DNA of 64,000 bases from FEN-1219 sp036563665 (GTDB lineage: Bacteria; Pseudomonadota; Gammaproteobacteria; Steroidobacterales; Rariloculaceae), in the NCBI GenBank assembly GCA_036563665.1, contig DATCLY010000066.1:15890-79889 (forward strand), read 5' to 3'. The notes beneath the pieces were generated by a model, which searched no databases, was not told the origin of the DNA, and was given only the letters and a program-made list of their open reading frames with translations. Position 1 is the stretch's first letter. Every line of letters begins with the position of its first letter. Of this stretch, positions 25,889 through 33,579 are shown in pieces. Made by a program: the position numbers and the translations under genes.

Positions 25889-26883
25889 AGACCGGCGCTC
25901 GTGCGGCGGCCGTCGCGTTCGCGGCGACGCTCGCGGCGGCGCCGGCCGCCGCCCAGACGGAACGCTCCTGGACCGTGCCGCGCACGCCCTGGGGCGACCC
26001 GGACCTGCGCGGCATGTGGCCCATCGATCACATGAACGGCACGCCGCTGCAGCGCCCGCCCGAGTTCGGCGAGCGGCGATACCTCACCGAGGAGGAGTAC
26101 GTGCAGCGGGCCGAGCGGCTCCGCGCGCTGAACGCCCGCTACGATCAGGAGATCGCCAACAACAAGATGGGCATCGGCCACTGGGCCGAGATGGGCGAGC
26201 CGAACTGGCTCACGTCGCTCATCGTGGAGCCCGCCAACGGCCGGCTCCCCCCGCTCACGCCCGAGGGGGAGCGCCGGTCGGCCACGATGAAGAGCAGCTG
26301 GTCCGACATCCCGTTCGACAGCGTGGAGGACTTCAACGCGCTCGACCGCTGCATCACGCGCGGCATGCCGGCGTCGATGTTCCCGTTCATGTACAACAGC
26401 GGCATCCAGATCATGCAGTCGCCGGGCTACGTCGTCATCCGGCTCGAGCTCATTCACGAGACGCGAGTGATCCCGGTGGACGGGCGGCCGCCGCTCGCCC
26501 CCGAGATCGAGCACTGGATGGGCGAGTCGCGCGGGCGCTGGGAAGGCGACACGCTGGTGGTCGAGACCACCAACTTCAACGGCGAGACGCCCATGACGAT
26601 CGTGGGCCCGGGCACCAAGCCGATCCCGACCAGCACCTCCATGCGGATCGTGGAGCGTTTCACGCGCACCTCGGAGGACACCATCGAGTACGAGATCGAG
26701 GTCGAGGATCCGGTCGTGCTGACCGCGCCGTGGAAGGCCGCGTACCCCTGGAAGCTCGATCCGGAGTACCAGTTCTTCGAGTACGCGTGCCACGAGGACA
26801 ACTACACGATTCGCGACTTCATCACGACCTCGCGCTACGAGCGCGCGCAGCAGGCTCGCGAGCGCGCCCAGCAGACGCGCTGA
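25870..26883 (+). CDS. Secreted WEGDTLVV-family protein
   Basis: 337 residues with a signal peptide ending A-A-P-A-A-A-Q. The mature part begins R-S-W-T-V-P-R-T-P-W-G-D-P-D-L-R-G-M-W, a pattern shared with many uncharacterised secreted proteins. The core motif G-R-W-E-G-D-T-L-V-V-E-T-T-N-F lies near 220, followed by R-I-V-E-R-F-T-R-T-S-E-D-T-I-E-Y-E, then E-D-P-V-V-L-T-A-P-W and Y-A-C-H-E-D-N-Y. Two paralogues with the same core lie at 37531 and 39086. It is probably a beta-sheet periplasmic protein; no enzyme activity can be assigned. It overlaps the NTF2-fold gene by 19 bases and sits downstream of a TonB receptor. Confidence 0.82.
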   Translation: MVARTLKTGARAAAVAFAATLAAAPAAAQTERSWTVPRTPWGDPDLRGMWPIDHMNGTPLQRPPEFGERRYLTEEEYVQRAERLRALNARYDQEIANNKMGIGHWAEMGEPNWLTSLIVEPANGRLPPLTPEGERRSATMKSSWSDIPFDSVEDFNALDRCITRGMPASMFPFMYNSGIQIMQSPGYVVIRLELIHETRVIPVDGRPPLAPEIEHWMGESRGRWEGDTLVVETTNFNGETPMTIVGPGTKPIPTSTSMRIVERFTRTSEDTIEYEIEVEDPVVLTAPWKAAYPWKLDPEYQFFEYACHEDNYTIRDFITTSRYERAQQARERAQQTR

Positions 26884-27052
26884 CGCGCGGGTGACGTGCG
26901 CGCGGCCCGCGAGGCGGCCGCGCTTCCAGATTCTGCGAGCACGTCCCACATCTTGTCCCGGCGCGCGGCCCCGTCGACGCAACCGGGGTGTCCGTGGTCG
27001 GGCTGGCACAATTCTTGGACCGCGCCCGCCGACCGACACGGGGGAACAGACC

Positions 27053-27547
27053 ATGGCCACCGACAGCCTCGAAGCCGTCTACGTGCAGGAGCTCAAGGAC
27101 CTGCACAACGGCAACGCCCAGATGAAAGCGGTCGTCCGCGAATTCCTGAAGAGCGCCTCGGACGAGAAGCTGCGGCAGATGCTCGAGACGAGCCTCGGCA
27201 AGATCGAGGCGCACAACGAGAGCCTCGCGCAGATCCTCGCGCGGCACGACGCGGAGGCCGGCGCGGAGCGCTGCAAAGGCATGGAAGGCCTCGTGCGCGA
27301 GGCGCGCGACCACGCGCTCGAGCGCCGCTACGCCGACGACGCCGTCCGCGACGCCGTGATCATCTCGCAGATGCAGCGCATGACGCATTACGGCATCGCG
27401 GGCTACGGCACCGCGATCGCGCTCGCGCGCGCGCTCGGCTTCAAGAGCGACGCGGCCGCGCTCGACGAGACGCTGGACGACGTGTACGACGGCGACCTGT
27501 ATCTCTCGCACATCGCCGAGCGCAACGTGAACGAGCGCGCGGCGTAA
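27053..27547 (+). CDS. Ferritin-like DUF892 (YciE-type) protein
   Basis: 164 residues, all helical. The start is typical of the family: V-Y-V-Q-E-L-K-D-L-H-N-G-N-A-Q-M, then E-A-H-N-E-S-L-A-Q-I-L and a second half with H-Y-G-I-A-G-Y-G-T-A. Paired E...E-x-x-H residues match the di-iron ferritin-like arrangement. YciE/YciF proteins are stress-induced (osmotic, stationary phase) and of unclear function. The ATG is preceded by a weak GGGGGAACAG. It is a single gene in a 169-base gap after the WEGDTLVV gene, and convergent with the MurJ-like gene across a REP element. Confidence 0.87.
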   Translation: MATDSLEAVYVQELKDLHNGNAQMKAVVREFLKSASDEKLRQMLETSLGKIEAHNESLAQILARHDAEAGAERCKGMEGLVREARDHALERRYADDAVRDAVIISQMQRMTHYGIAGYGTAIALARALGFKSDAAALDETLDDVYDGDLYLSHIAERNVNERAA

Positions 27548-27581
27548 CGCGGACGCCGCGGACCCCGGCGCGCGGCCAGAA

Positions 27582-27655
27582 TCGCGGCTGAAAGCCGCTC
27601 CCACCCGCTGCGTCCGACGGTGGGAGCGCCTTTCCGGGCGGACTCTTCGCCGCTA
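27582..27655. repeat. REP/BIME-like double hairpin, copy 1
   Basis: Left unit: TCGCGGCTGAAAGCCGCTCCCACC (27582-27605, split as TCGCGGCTGAAAG and CCGCTCCCACC), itself a hairpin of GCGGCT and AGCCGC arms. Right unit: an inverted copy beginning GGTGGGAGCGCCTTTC at 27619. The pair fills the gap between two converging genes. Related copies are at 48611 and 55723. Confidence 0.7.
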
Positions 27656-29212
27656 GGTCGCCTCGCCCGCTCGGCGGGCGAGGCGCGGGTGCGCGCGGCG
27701 GAAGTAGTCGATCAGCTCGAAGAGCGTGTGATCGCGGGCCGCGGACAGCACGCCGAGGTACAGCCCCGACCCGATGAGCAGCGTCGCCGCCGCTTCCGCC
27801 ACGGGGTTCCAGGCCACGCCCTCGAGCAACGCCGCGGGCAGCCCCAGCGCCGCCCCGGCGAGCGCGACGTACGCGGCCACCTGCCCCGCGATGCGCAGCC
27901 GGCCGAGGTCCGGCAGCTGCCGGCCGAGGCAGTACAGCATGAGACCGAACACGGTGACGTTCACCACGCTCAGGGCCGACGCGAGGCCGAGCACGCCGAG
28001 CGGCCGGTACGCCGCCAGCGCGCAAACGACGTACACCACCGTGCCGAGCGGCATCACGAGCGCCGGAACGACCACGCGGTCGAGCGCGTAGAACGCGCTC
28101 GACAGGAGCGTGTTGACGCCCGAGAACGCGATGGACGCCGCGAGGCCCATGATCACGAGCGCCACGAGCGCGGTCATGTTCGCATCGAAGGCGCCGCGCT
28201 GGAACAGCACGGCGACGAGCGCGTCGCTCTCGAGCGCCACCCACCACAGGGGCGGCGCGAGCACGAGGAACGCGGCCGGAAGCCCGAACCGGTAGAGGCG
28301 CGCCATCTCGCGCCGGTTCTCGTCGGCGGCGAGCCTGGAGAGGCGGCTGAACAGGATCATGCGCACGCCCGAGAAGGTGGTGCGCTCGAGCGGCTCGAGC
28401 AGCCGGTAGCCCAGGCTCATGGCCGCGATGGCGCCCTCGCCGATCAGCGATGCGAGATAGTTGGCGAGAATGCCACGCGTTCGGACCAGCAAGCCGCTGC
28501 CCATCACGATGGCGGAGTTCGTGAAGATCCGCTTCTCCCACTCCGGGCGCACGAGGATGCGCGGCCGGTAGCGGTAGGGCACCCGCCACGCGAGCAGCGC
28601 GAACAGCACGGCCTGCCCCACCGTATGGCCCACCGGCAGCGCGTACTCGCCGATGAACGGGCCGGCCCCGAGGATGGCCACGAGATTGGCGCACGACGGC
28701 GCCACGCGGATGACCGAGATGCGCGTGTACGCCTCGTCGTGCTGCCACACGTACTCGTAAAAGGGCGTGAGGGCGGTCAGCACCAGGGCCGGCGCCATGA
28801 TCCAGAAGTAGCGGCAGACGAGCTCCACGTCGGCGGGCTCGAAGCCCGGCAGGAGCAGCGAGAACAGCGGCTCGCTCGCGAGCGCGAGCACGAGCGCGAC
28901 GGCGGCCGAGAGCAGAGCGACGATGGTCACGACCGAGGACGCGACCTCCGACGCCGTCTCGTAGCTCACCTTGCGCGCGCGCGTGAAGACCGGCAGGAAG
29001 TTCCTCCCGAGATAGTCGATGCACAGCACCATGAACAGGTTCGGCAGCTGCGCGGCCGCGTAGTAGGCGTCGAGCCGGCGCGTGAGCCCGAACAGCGCCG
29101 TGATGGCGATGCTGTTGAGCAAGCCGATGCCGATCGTGCCGAGCACGAGCGCATTCACGGAGAGCAGGCTGCGGGAGGACGTCACGGCGCGGCGCGTCTC
29201 ATCGTCGACCAC
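27653..29212 (-). CDS. MurJ-like polysaccharide/lipid II flippase family (MVF) membrane protein
   Basis: About 519 residues with roughly 14 transmembrane helices of the MOP/MVF superfamily. It starts S-L-L-S-V-N-A-L-V-L-G-T-I-G-I-G-L-L-N, then R-R-L-D-A-Y-Y-A-A-A-Q-L-P-N-L-F, the hallmark in which MurJ has D-A-F-x-x-A-x-x-x-P-x-x. It also carries V-F-Q-R-G-A-F, and a conserved L-S-S-A-F-Y-A-L-D segment late in the protein. MurJ flips lipid II across the inner membrane; this diverged member could move another undecaprenyl-linked glycan. The start is uncertain: GTG at 29212 or 29185, neither with a clear ribosome site. A 14-base palindrome lies 28 bases upstream. Confidence 0.85.
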   Translation of the reverse strand: MVDDETRRAVTSSRSLLSVNALVLGTIGIGLLNSIAITALFGLTRRLDAYYAAAQLPNLFMVLCIDYLGRNFLPVFTRARKVSYETASEVASSVVTIVALLSAAVALVLALASEPLFSLLLPGFEPADVELVCRYFWIMAPALVLTALTPFYEYVWQHDEAYTRISVIRVAPSCANLVAILGAGPFIGEYALPVGHTVGQAVLFALLAWRVPYRYRPRILVRPEWEKRIFTNSAIVMGSGLLVRTRGILANYLASLIGEGAIAAMSLGYRLLEPLERTTFSGVRMILFSRLSRLAADENRREMARLYRFGLPAAFLVLAPPLWWVALESDALVAVLFQRGAFDANMTALVALVIMGLAASIAFSGVNTLLSSAFYALDRVVVPALVMPLGTVVYVVCALAAYRPLGVLGLASALSVVNVTVFGLMLYCLGRQLPDLGRLRIAGQVAAYVALAGAALGLPAALLEGVAWNPVAEAAATLLIGSGLYLGVLSAARDHTLFELIDYFRRAHPRLARRAGEAT

Positions 29213-29239
29213 GAATGATCGGCACGCGGCCGAATCCGC

Positions 29240-29253
29240 CGAACGATCGTTCG
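29240..29253. promoter_or_regulatory. Perfect palindrome upstream of the flippase gene
   Basis: CGAACGATCGTTCG is a 14-base perfect palindrome, 28 bases upstream of the GTG at 29212. It has the symmetry of a TetR- or GntR-type operator. Confidence 0.35.
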
Positions 29254-29417
29254 CACGCTCATTGCCGACGCGAGAGCCGGCCGCTCGGGCGAGTCTACGG
29301 GCTGGGCGCGGGCCGCGGCGAGCGGGCTGCAACTCACGTGCCAGGGCTCCGCACGCCGCCCACGGCGCGGCGCGCGGGCCGCTGGGGCGGTGCCCATTCC
29401 AAAATTTGCAATCGGCG

Positions 29418-29849
29418 TCATGCGAGCGTCGCGTCCCTGGCGATCTTGCCCGCCGCCCACGCGATCACCGGGTGCAGCCGGGGCGGCGCGAGCTCGAAGG
29501 CGCCGTTCAGGTCCACCCACCGGTACTCGTGGTGTTCCGGCCGCCCGAGCTGCGGGTTGACGGGCAGGCGCAGCCGCTCCGCGGCCGTGCGGGCGAGGTA
29601 GTAGCGGGCCACCTTGTTGCGCGCATACGGGGCAGTCTCGGCGTAGTCCGTGCCCCAGTCGAAGGCGAGGTCGTCGATGCCGGTCTCCTCGCGCGTCTCG
29701 CGCACCGCGGCGGCGAACGGGTCCTCGCCGGGCTCGACGAGCCCTTTCGGGAAGTCCCAGTTCCGATAGGCGCGCAGCAGCAGGAACCGGAAACCGTCGG
29801 CCGTCTGCCGCACCACGACGACGCCGGCGGAGAGCGTCCTCGCCGTCAT
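29418..29849 (-). CDS. NUDIX hydrolase
   Basis: 143 residues. The Nudix box is complete at about 36-58: G-x5-E-x7-R-E-T-R-E-E-T-G-I. The fold begins V-V-V-V-R-Q-T-A-D-G-F-R-F-L-L-L-R and W-D-F-P-K-G-L precedes the box, as in (di)nucleotide polyphosphate hydrolases. The F-P-K-G and H-E-Y-R-W-V segments resemble diadenosine tetraphosphate hydrolase-like members. The ATG at 29849 has no ribosome site of its own. It overlaps by ATGA the stop of a 13-codon leader frame with a strong site, so its translation is probably coupled. Divergent from the MscS-type channel gene. Confidence 0.9.
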   Translation of the reverse strand: MTARTLSAGVVVVRQTADGFRFLLLRAYRNWDFPKGLVEPGEDPFAAAVRETREETGIDDLAFDWGTDYAETAPYARNKVARYYLARTAAERLRLPVNPQLGRPEHHEYRWVDLNGAFELAPPRLHPVIAWAAGKIARDATLA

Positions 29850-29887
29850 CGCCGGCGGTCGCGGTACGCGATTCGCTCGAGGATCAT
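29846..29887 (-). CDS. Candidate 13-residue leader peptide of the NUDIX gene
   Basis: The frame encodes MILERIAYRDRRR. It starts with ATG six bases after a strong GGGAGG and ends with TGA overlapping the NUDIX start as ATGA. The downstream gene lacks its own ribosome site, so this mini-frame may set its translation. It could instead be a chance frame, with initiation simply occurring at the leader ATG. Evidence is architectural only. Confidence 0.35.
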   Translation of the reverse strand: MILERIAYRDRRR

Positions 29888-29969
29888 GAGCCACCTCCCG
29901 GCTCGGCGCGCGGCGTTGTACCGCAGAATATACCCCGGCCGGGCCCGGCCATCGTCGGGAGGTAAAGAG

Positions 29970-30002
29970 ATGTCAGCGACCGGAGCGGACGGCGCCCGAT
30001 GA
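29970..30002 (+). CDS. Candidate 10-residue leader peptide of the MscS-type gene
   Basis: The frame encodes MSATGADGAR. The ATG follows GGGAGGTAAAGAG, the best ribosome site in the area, and the TGA overlaps the channel ATG as ATGA. The channel gene itself has only GGCGCCCG before its start. This is the same architecture as the mini-frame on the opposite side of the divergent gap. Confidence 0.35.
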   Translation: MSATGADGAR

Positions 30003-30889
30003 ACGCCGTCGGCCAGTTCTTCGATTCGCTCGCCCTGCCCTGGCGCATCCTCACGTTCATCGTCATCGCGGGCGTCACGCACCTGCTGGTGCTGCTGATC
30101 AAGCGGTACGCGCAGCGGTTCGCGCAGGGCAGCTACCTGCGCGTGCGCAAGCTGCAATCGCTGACCACGCTCGCCACCAGCGTCGTGGTCTTCGGGCTCT
30201 ATTTCCTCATGATCGGCTTCATCCTGAGCGAGTTCGGCATCTCGCTCGCGGGCTACCTCGCGACGGCCTCGGTCGTGGGCCTCGCCGTGGGCTTCGGCTC
30301 CCAGGGCGTCGTGCAGGACGTGGTGACCGGTCTCACGCTGATCTTCTCCGATCTGATCGACGTGGGCGACCTCGTGGAGGTGTCGGGCCAGACGGGCGTG
30401 GTGCGCGGCATCACGATGCGCTTCGTGGAGCTCGAGAACGCGCTCGGCGGCATCGTGTACATCCCGAACCGCACGATCAGCAGCGTGATCAACTATCCGC
30501 GCGGCTACGTGCGCTGCCTGGTGGACGTGACGCTGCGCGGGGACGCCGGCCAGCGCGAGCGGATGCAGGGTGCGGCCACCAAGGCCATGCTGGCGTTCCA
30601 CGAGCAGTTCCCCGGCCTCTCGACCACCGGCCCCTCGGTGGAGGGCCGCCGGCAGCTCGGCTCCGGCAAGGAGTTCCTGCGTCTCAAGTTCCGGATCTGG
30701 CCGAACACGGGCGGGCTCGTGGAAAGCACGTTCCGCGAGGAGCTCACGCAGACGCTCAGGACGATCGACCCCGACTATCAGAGCTGGATGGTGGCGGTCT
30801 CCTACGAGGTGGAGCAGCGCACCTTCCAGCCGGACACGCCGGTGTCGTGGCTGCTCCGCCCCAGGAGCGCCCAGCGGGAGCGGGGTTAA
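29999..30889 (+). CDS. MscS-family mechanosensitive ion channel
   Basis: 296 residues. Transmembrane helices lie at about 12-36, 55-75 and the pore-lining segment at about 85-115 (V-G-L-A-V-G-F-G-S-Q-G-V-V-Q-D-V-V-T-G). The soluble beta domain follows: V-G-D-L-V-E-V, then G-V-V-R-G-I-T-M-R-F-V, and I-P-N-R-T-I-S-S-V-I-N. It opens under membrane tension to release osmolytes after hypo-osmotic shock. The protein is about the size of E. coli MscS (286). The N-terminal first helix looks shorter than in MscS. Translation appears coupled to the ten-codon leader frame by ATGA. Divergent from the NUDIX gene. Confidence 0.9.
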   Translation: MNAVGQFFDSLALPWRILTFIVIAGVTHLLVLLIKRYAQRFAQGSYLRVRKLQSLTTLATSVVVFGLYFLMIGFILSEFGISLAGYLATASVVGLAVGFGSQGVVQDVVTGLTLIFSDLIDVGDLVEVSGQTGVVRGITMRFVELENALGGIVYIPNRTISSVINYPRGYVRCLVDVTLRGDAGQRERMQGAATKAMLAFHEQFPGLSTTGPSVEGRRQLGSGKEFLRLKFRIWPNTGGLVESTFREELTQTLRTIDPDYQSWMVAVSYEVEQRTFQPDTPVSWLLRPRSAQRERG

Positions 30890-30955
30890 ACGCCGGCCGG
30901 GTTTTGTGCGAACATCCTTCGCAGACAACCACGCAGAAGAACGGAGACAAAAGGC

Positions 30956-31435
30956 ATGGGTTTCGCTCCCTCCAAGATGCGGCTCACGAGCCCCGCGTTC
31001 GCTCACCTCGCCCCCATCCCGAAGAAGCACACGGGGGAAGGCGAGGACGTGTCGCCGCCGCTCGCATGGTCCGACGTGCCGGCCGGCACGCGCTCGTTCG
31101 CGCTGGTGTGTCACGACCCCGACGCGCCGCTCGTGAAACCCGGCACGTACGGCTTCGTGCATTGGGTGCTCTACAACATTCCCGCGTCCGTCGATCGGCT
31201 GCCGGAGGCCGCGAGCGGCTTCACGGTGGGCGTCAACGACATGGGCAACCGCTCCTACAACGGCCCGATGCCGCCCGAGGGCCACGGCGTGCACCACTAC
31301 TACTTCTGGCTGCTCGCGCTCAACCAGGAGACGAACCTCGAGGCCGGCCTCACGATGTGGCAGCTGTTCGAGAAGATCGAGCCGGCCGTCATCGGCATGA
31401 ACCGGCTCGTGGGGACCTATTCGCGCGGCGGCTAG
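30956..31435 (+). CDS. YbhB/YbcL-type PEBP (Raf kinase inhibitor-like) protein
   Basis: 159 residues. The family signatures are present: S-P-P-L-A-W-S-D-V-P-A-G-T-R-S-F-A-L (about 33-50), the ligand-pocket D-P-D-A-P (about 54-58), H-W-V-L-Y-N-I-P (about 69-76), and the G-P-M-P-P-E-G-H-G-V-H-H-Y-Y-F segment. No signal peptide. Bacterial members bind small phosphorylated or phospholipid head-group-like ligands; their roles are poorly known. It lies 66 bases after the channel gene and 20 bases before the amidase gene, so a loose operon is possible. Confidence 0.9.
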   Translation: MGFAPSKMRLTSPAFAHLAPIPKKHTGEGEDVSPPLAWSDVPAGTRSFALVCHDPDAPLVKPGTYGFVHWVLYNIPASVDRLPEAASGFTVGVNDMGNRSYNGPMPPEGHGVHHYYFWLLALNQETNLEAGLTMWQLFEKIEPAVIGMNRLVGTYSRGG

Positions 31436-31454
31436 CCGGGGAGCGGCGAGCGCC

Positions 31455-32927
31455 ATGCCGACGCGCCGAGAAGTCATGAAAGCAGGAGCAGCATCGAGCT
31501 TGTTGCTGGCGGGAGGCAGGGCGTTCGCCCAGGTTCCCGAGGACCTCACCGAGCTCACCATCGAGCAGGCGAGCCGGCTGATCCGCGCGGGCGCGGTCTC
31601 CCCGGTGGAGCTCACGCGCGCCTACCTCGCGGCCATCGAGAAACGCCAGCCGCAGGTGAATGCCTACATCACCGTGACGGCCGAGCTCGCCTTGCAGCAG
31701 GCGGCAGCCCTGGAAGCGGAGCTCGCGCAAGGCCGCTGGCGGGGCCCCCTGCACGGCGTGCCGGTGGCGCTCAAGGACAACATCGACACGGCCGGCATAC
31801 TCACCAGCGCCGGCAGCGCCCTGTTCGCCGAGCGCGTGCCGCGCGAGGACGCCGAGGTCTATCGGCGGCTCAAGAACGCGGGCGCGGTGCTGCTCGGCAA
31901 GCTCAACATGCACGAGCTCGCCTACGGCGGCACGTCCGCGATCACGCATTTCGGTCCGGTCCACAATCCGTGGGACCTCGAGCGCATCCCCGGCGGCTCG
32001 TCCGGCGGGTCGGCCGCCGCCGTGGCGGCTCGCATGTGCGCCGCCGCGCTCGGCACCGACACCCTCGCTTCCATCCGCCAGCCGGCGGCCTACTGCGGGG
32101 TGGTGGGGCTCAAGCCGACGCACGGCCTCGCGAGCATCCGCGGCATCGTGCCCGTGGCGGAATCGTTGGATCACGTGGGGCCGCTGTGCCGCACGGTGGG
32201 CGACGCCTGCCTCGTGCTGCAGGCGATCGCGGGCTTCGATCCGCTCGACCCGGTGAGCGTGCGGGCGGAGGTGCCGGAGTACGCGAGCGCCCTGTATCGC
32301 CGCGTGGCGGGCTTGCGGATCGGGCTGCCGAGGCAGCCCTACTACGACGACCTCGATCCCGACATCGCATCGGCCGTGCAGGAGGCGCTGCGCGTCCTCG
32401 ACGGCCTCGCCACGCGGGCGCGCGACGTCACGCTGCCGCCGCTGCCGGACTTCGGCGCACTGCTCGCCGAGGCCTACTGGTACCACGACGAGTACCTCGC
32501 GGATCCGGCGAAGCGCGCGCTCTACAACCCCGTCACGCTCGAGCGGCTCCTCGCCGCCGGGCAGGTGCCCACGGCCGCGTACTACGAAGCGCGCCGCACC
32601 CAGGCCCTCGCGCGCCATGCCATCGCGGCCGTGTTCGAGGAGGTGGACGTGCTCGTCACGCCGACCACGCCGCGGCTGCCGGAGGAGATCCGCAACGCGG
32701 AGAATCCGGCCACCGCCTCCGGCGCGGAGACGTCCGTGCGCAACACCTGGCCGTTCAACTGCTACGGCATCCCGACGGTCAGCGTGCCGTGCGGCTTCAG
32801 CGCCTCGGGGCTCCCCGTGGGGCTGCAGTTCTCCGGGCCGGCGCTCGGCGAGATCGGCGCGCTCGCGCTCGCCCACGCGTACGAGCAGGCCACGGCCTGG
32901 CACGAGCGGCGGCCGCCCATCGTGTGA
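31455..32927 (+). CDS. Exported amidase-signature hydrolase with altered Ser loop
   Basis: 490 residues. The N-terminus T-R-R-E-V-M-K-A-G-A-A-S-S-L-L-L-A-G is a Tat-type signal. The amidase signature core has the Ser-cisSer-Lys triad at the expected spacing: Lys107 in V-A-L-K-D-N-I-D, Ser182 in P-G-G-S-S-G-G-S, and nucleophile Ser206. Around the nucleophile the family's near-invariant G-T-D-T-G-G-S-I-R is G-T-D-T-L-A-S-I-R here. The two glycines that form the oxyanion-hole turn are replaced by Leu-Ala. It would hydrolyse an amide outside the cytoplasm if active. The substitution is either a specificity change or loss of activity. Confidence 0.9.
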   Translation: MPTRREVMKAGAASSLLLAGGRAFAQVPEDLTELTIEQASRLIRAGAVSPVELTRAYLAAIEKRQPQVNAYITVTAELALQQAAALEAELAQGRWRGPLHGVPVALKDNIDTAGILTSAGSALFAERVPREDAEVYRRLKNAGAVLLGKLNMHELAYGGTSAITHFGPVHNPWDLERIPGGSSGGSAAAVAARMCAAALGTDTLASIRQPAAYCGVVGLKPTHGLASIRGIVPVAESLDHVGPLCRTVGDACLVLQAIAGFDPLDPVSVRAEVPEYASALYRRVAGLRIGLPRQPYYDDLDPDIASAVQEALRVLDGLATRARDVTLPPLPDFGALLAEAYWYHDEYLADPAKRALYNPVTLERLLAAGQVPTAAYYEARRTQALARHAIAAVFEEVDVLVTPTTPRLPEEIRNAENPATASGAETSVRNTWPFNCYGIPTVSVPCGFSASGLPVGLQFSGPALGEIGALALAHAYEQATAWHERRPPIV

Positions 32928-32931
32928 GGCC

Positions 32932-33447
32932 ATGCCGCACGTCATCGAGCCGGCCACGAGCAGCCGCGCGAAATGCCGCGGCTGCGGCCGCAAGATCGAG
33001 AAGGGGGAGCTGCGGTTCGGCGACCGCGAGCCCAGCATGTTCGGCGACGGCGAGATGACGCTGTGGTTCCACCCGCTGTGCGCCGCGTACAAGCGTCCCG
33101 AGCCCCTGCTCGAGACGATCGAGCGCGAGCGCGTCCCGGACGCCGACCGTCTCATCGCCGCCGCCAGGCTGGGCTTGGAGCACCGGCGCCTGCCGCGCCT
33201 GCACGGCGCCGAGCGCGCGCCCACGGGGCGCGCGCGCTGCCGGCACTGCCGCAACCTCATCGAGAAGGACACGTGGCGGATCCCGCTCGTCTTCTTCGAG
33301 GAAGCGCGCTTCGAGCCCTCGGGCTTCATCCACGCGGGCTGCGCCCGCGGCTATTTCGGCACCGCCGACGTGCTGGACCGCGTGCGCCAGTTCAGCCCGG
33401 ACCTGACCGACGCCGACCTCGCAGACCTCGCCCGCGCGCTCGGCTAG
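32932..33447 (+). CDS. Protein with two PARP-type zinc fingers
   Basis: 171 residues. There are two copies of the zf-PARP arrangement. The first is C-R-G-C (about 15-18), then G-E-L-R-F-G and W-F-H-P-L-C (about 45-50). The second is C-R-H-C (about 103-106), then W-R-I-P and F-I-H-A-G-C (about 131-136). In eukaryotic PARP1 and ligase III this finger recognises DNA nicks. The bacterial proteins are uncharacterised; a DNA-end or nick-binding role is inference. There is no catalytic domain. Start ATG follows G-A-G-G-C-C, 5 bases after the amidase stop. Confidence 0.82.
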   Translation: MPHVIEPATSSRAKCRGCGRKIEKGELRFGDREPSMFGDGEMTLWFHPLCAAYKRPEPLLETIERERVPDADRLIAAARLGLEHRRLPRLHGAERAPTGRARCRHCRNLIEKDTWRIPLVFFEEARFEPSGFIHAGCARGYFGTADVLDRVRQFSPDLTDADLADLARALG

Positions 33448-33579
33448 CTCGCGGGAACGGCTTCCCGCGCCCGCGTCTTCGGCGTCCCCGCGGCGGCGTA
33501 GCCCGCACCGAGCGGCGGCGGAACGCTTCTTGCAGTGTCCGCCGTCCATTCGTCTACGCAAGCAAGGAGCGGACGAGCC

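Noticed and set aside
29213..29332. N-terminal extension of the MurJ-like protein to 559 residues
   Set aside because: The extra residues are Arg-rich, not membrane-like, and would be translated across the 14-base palindrome.
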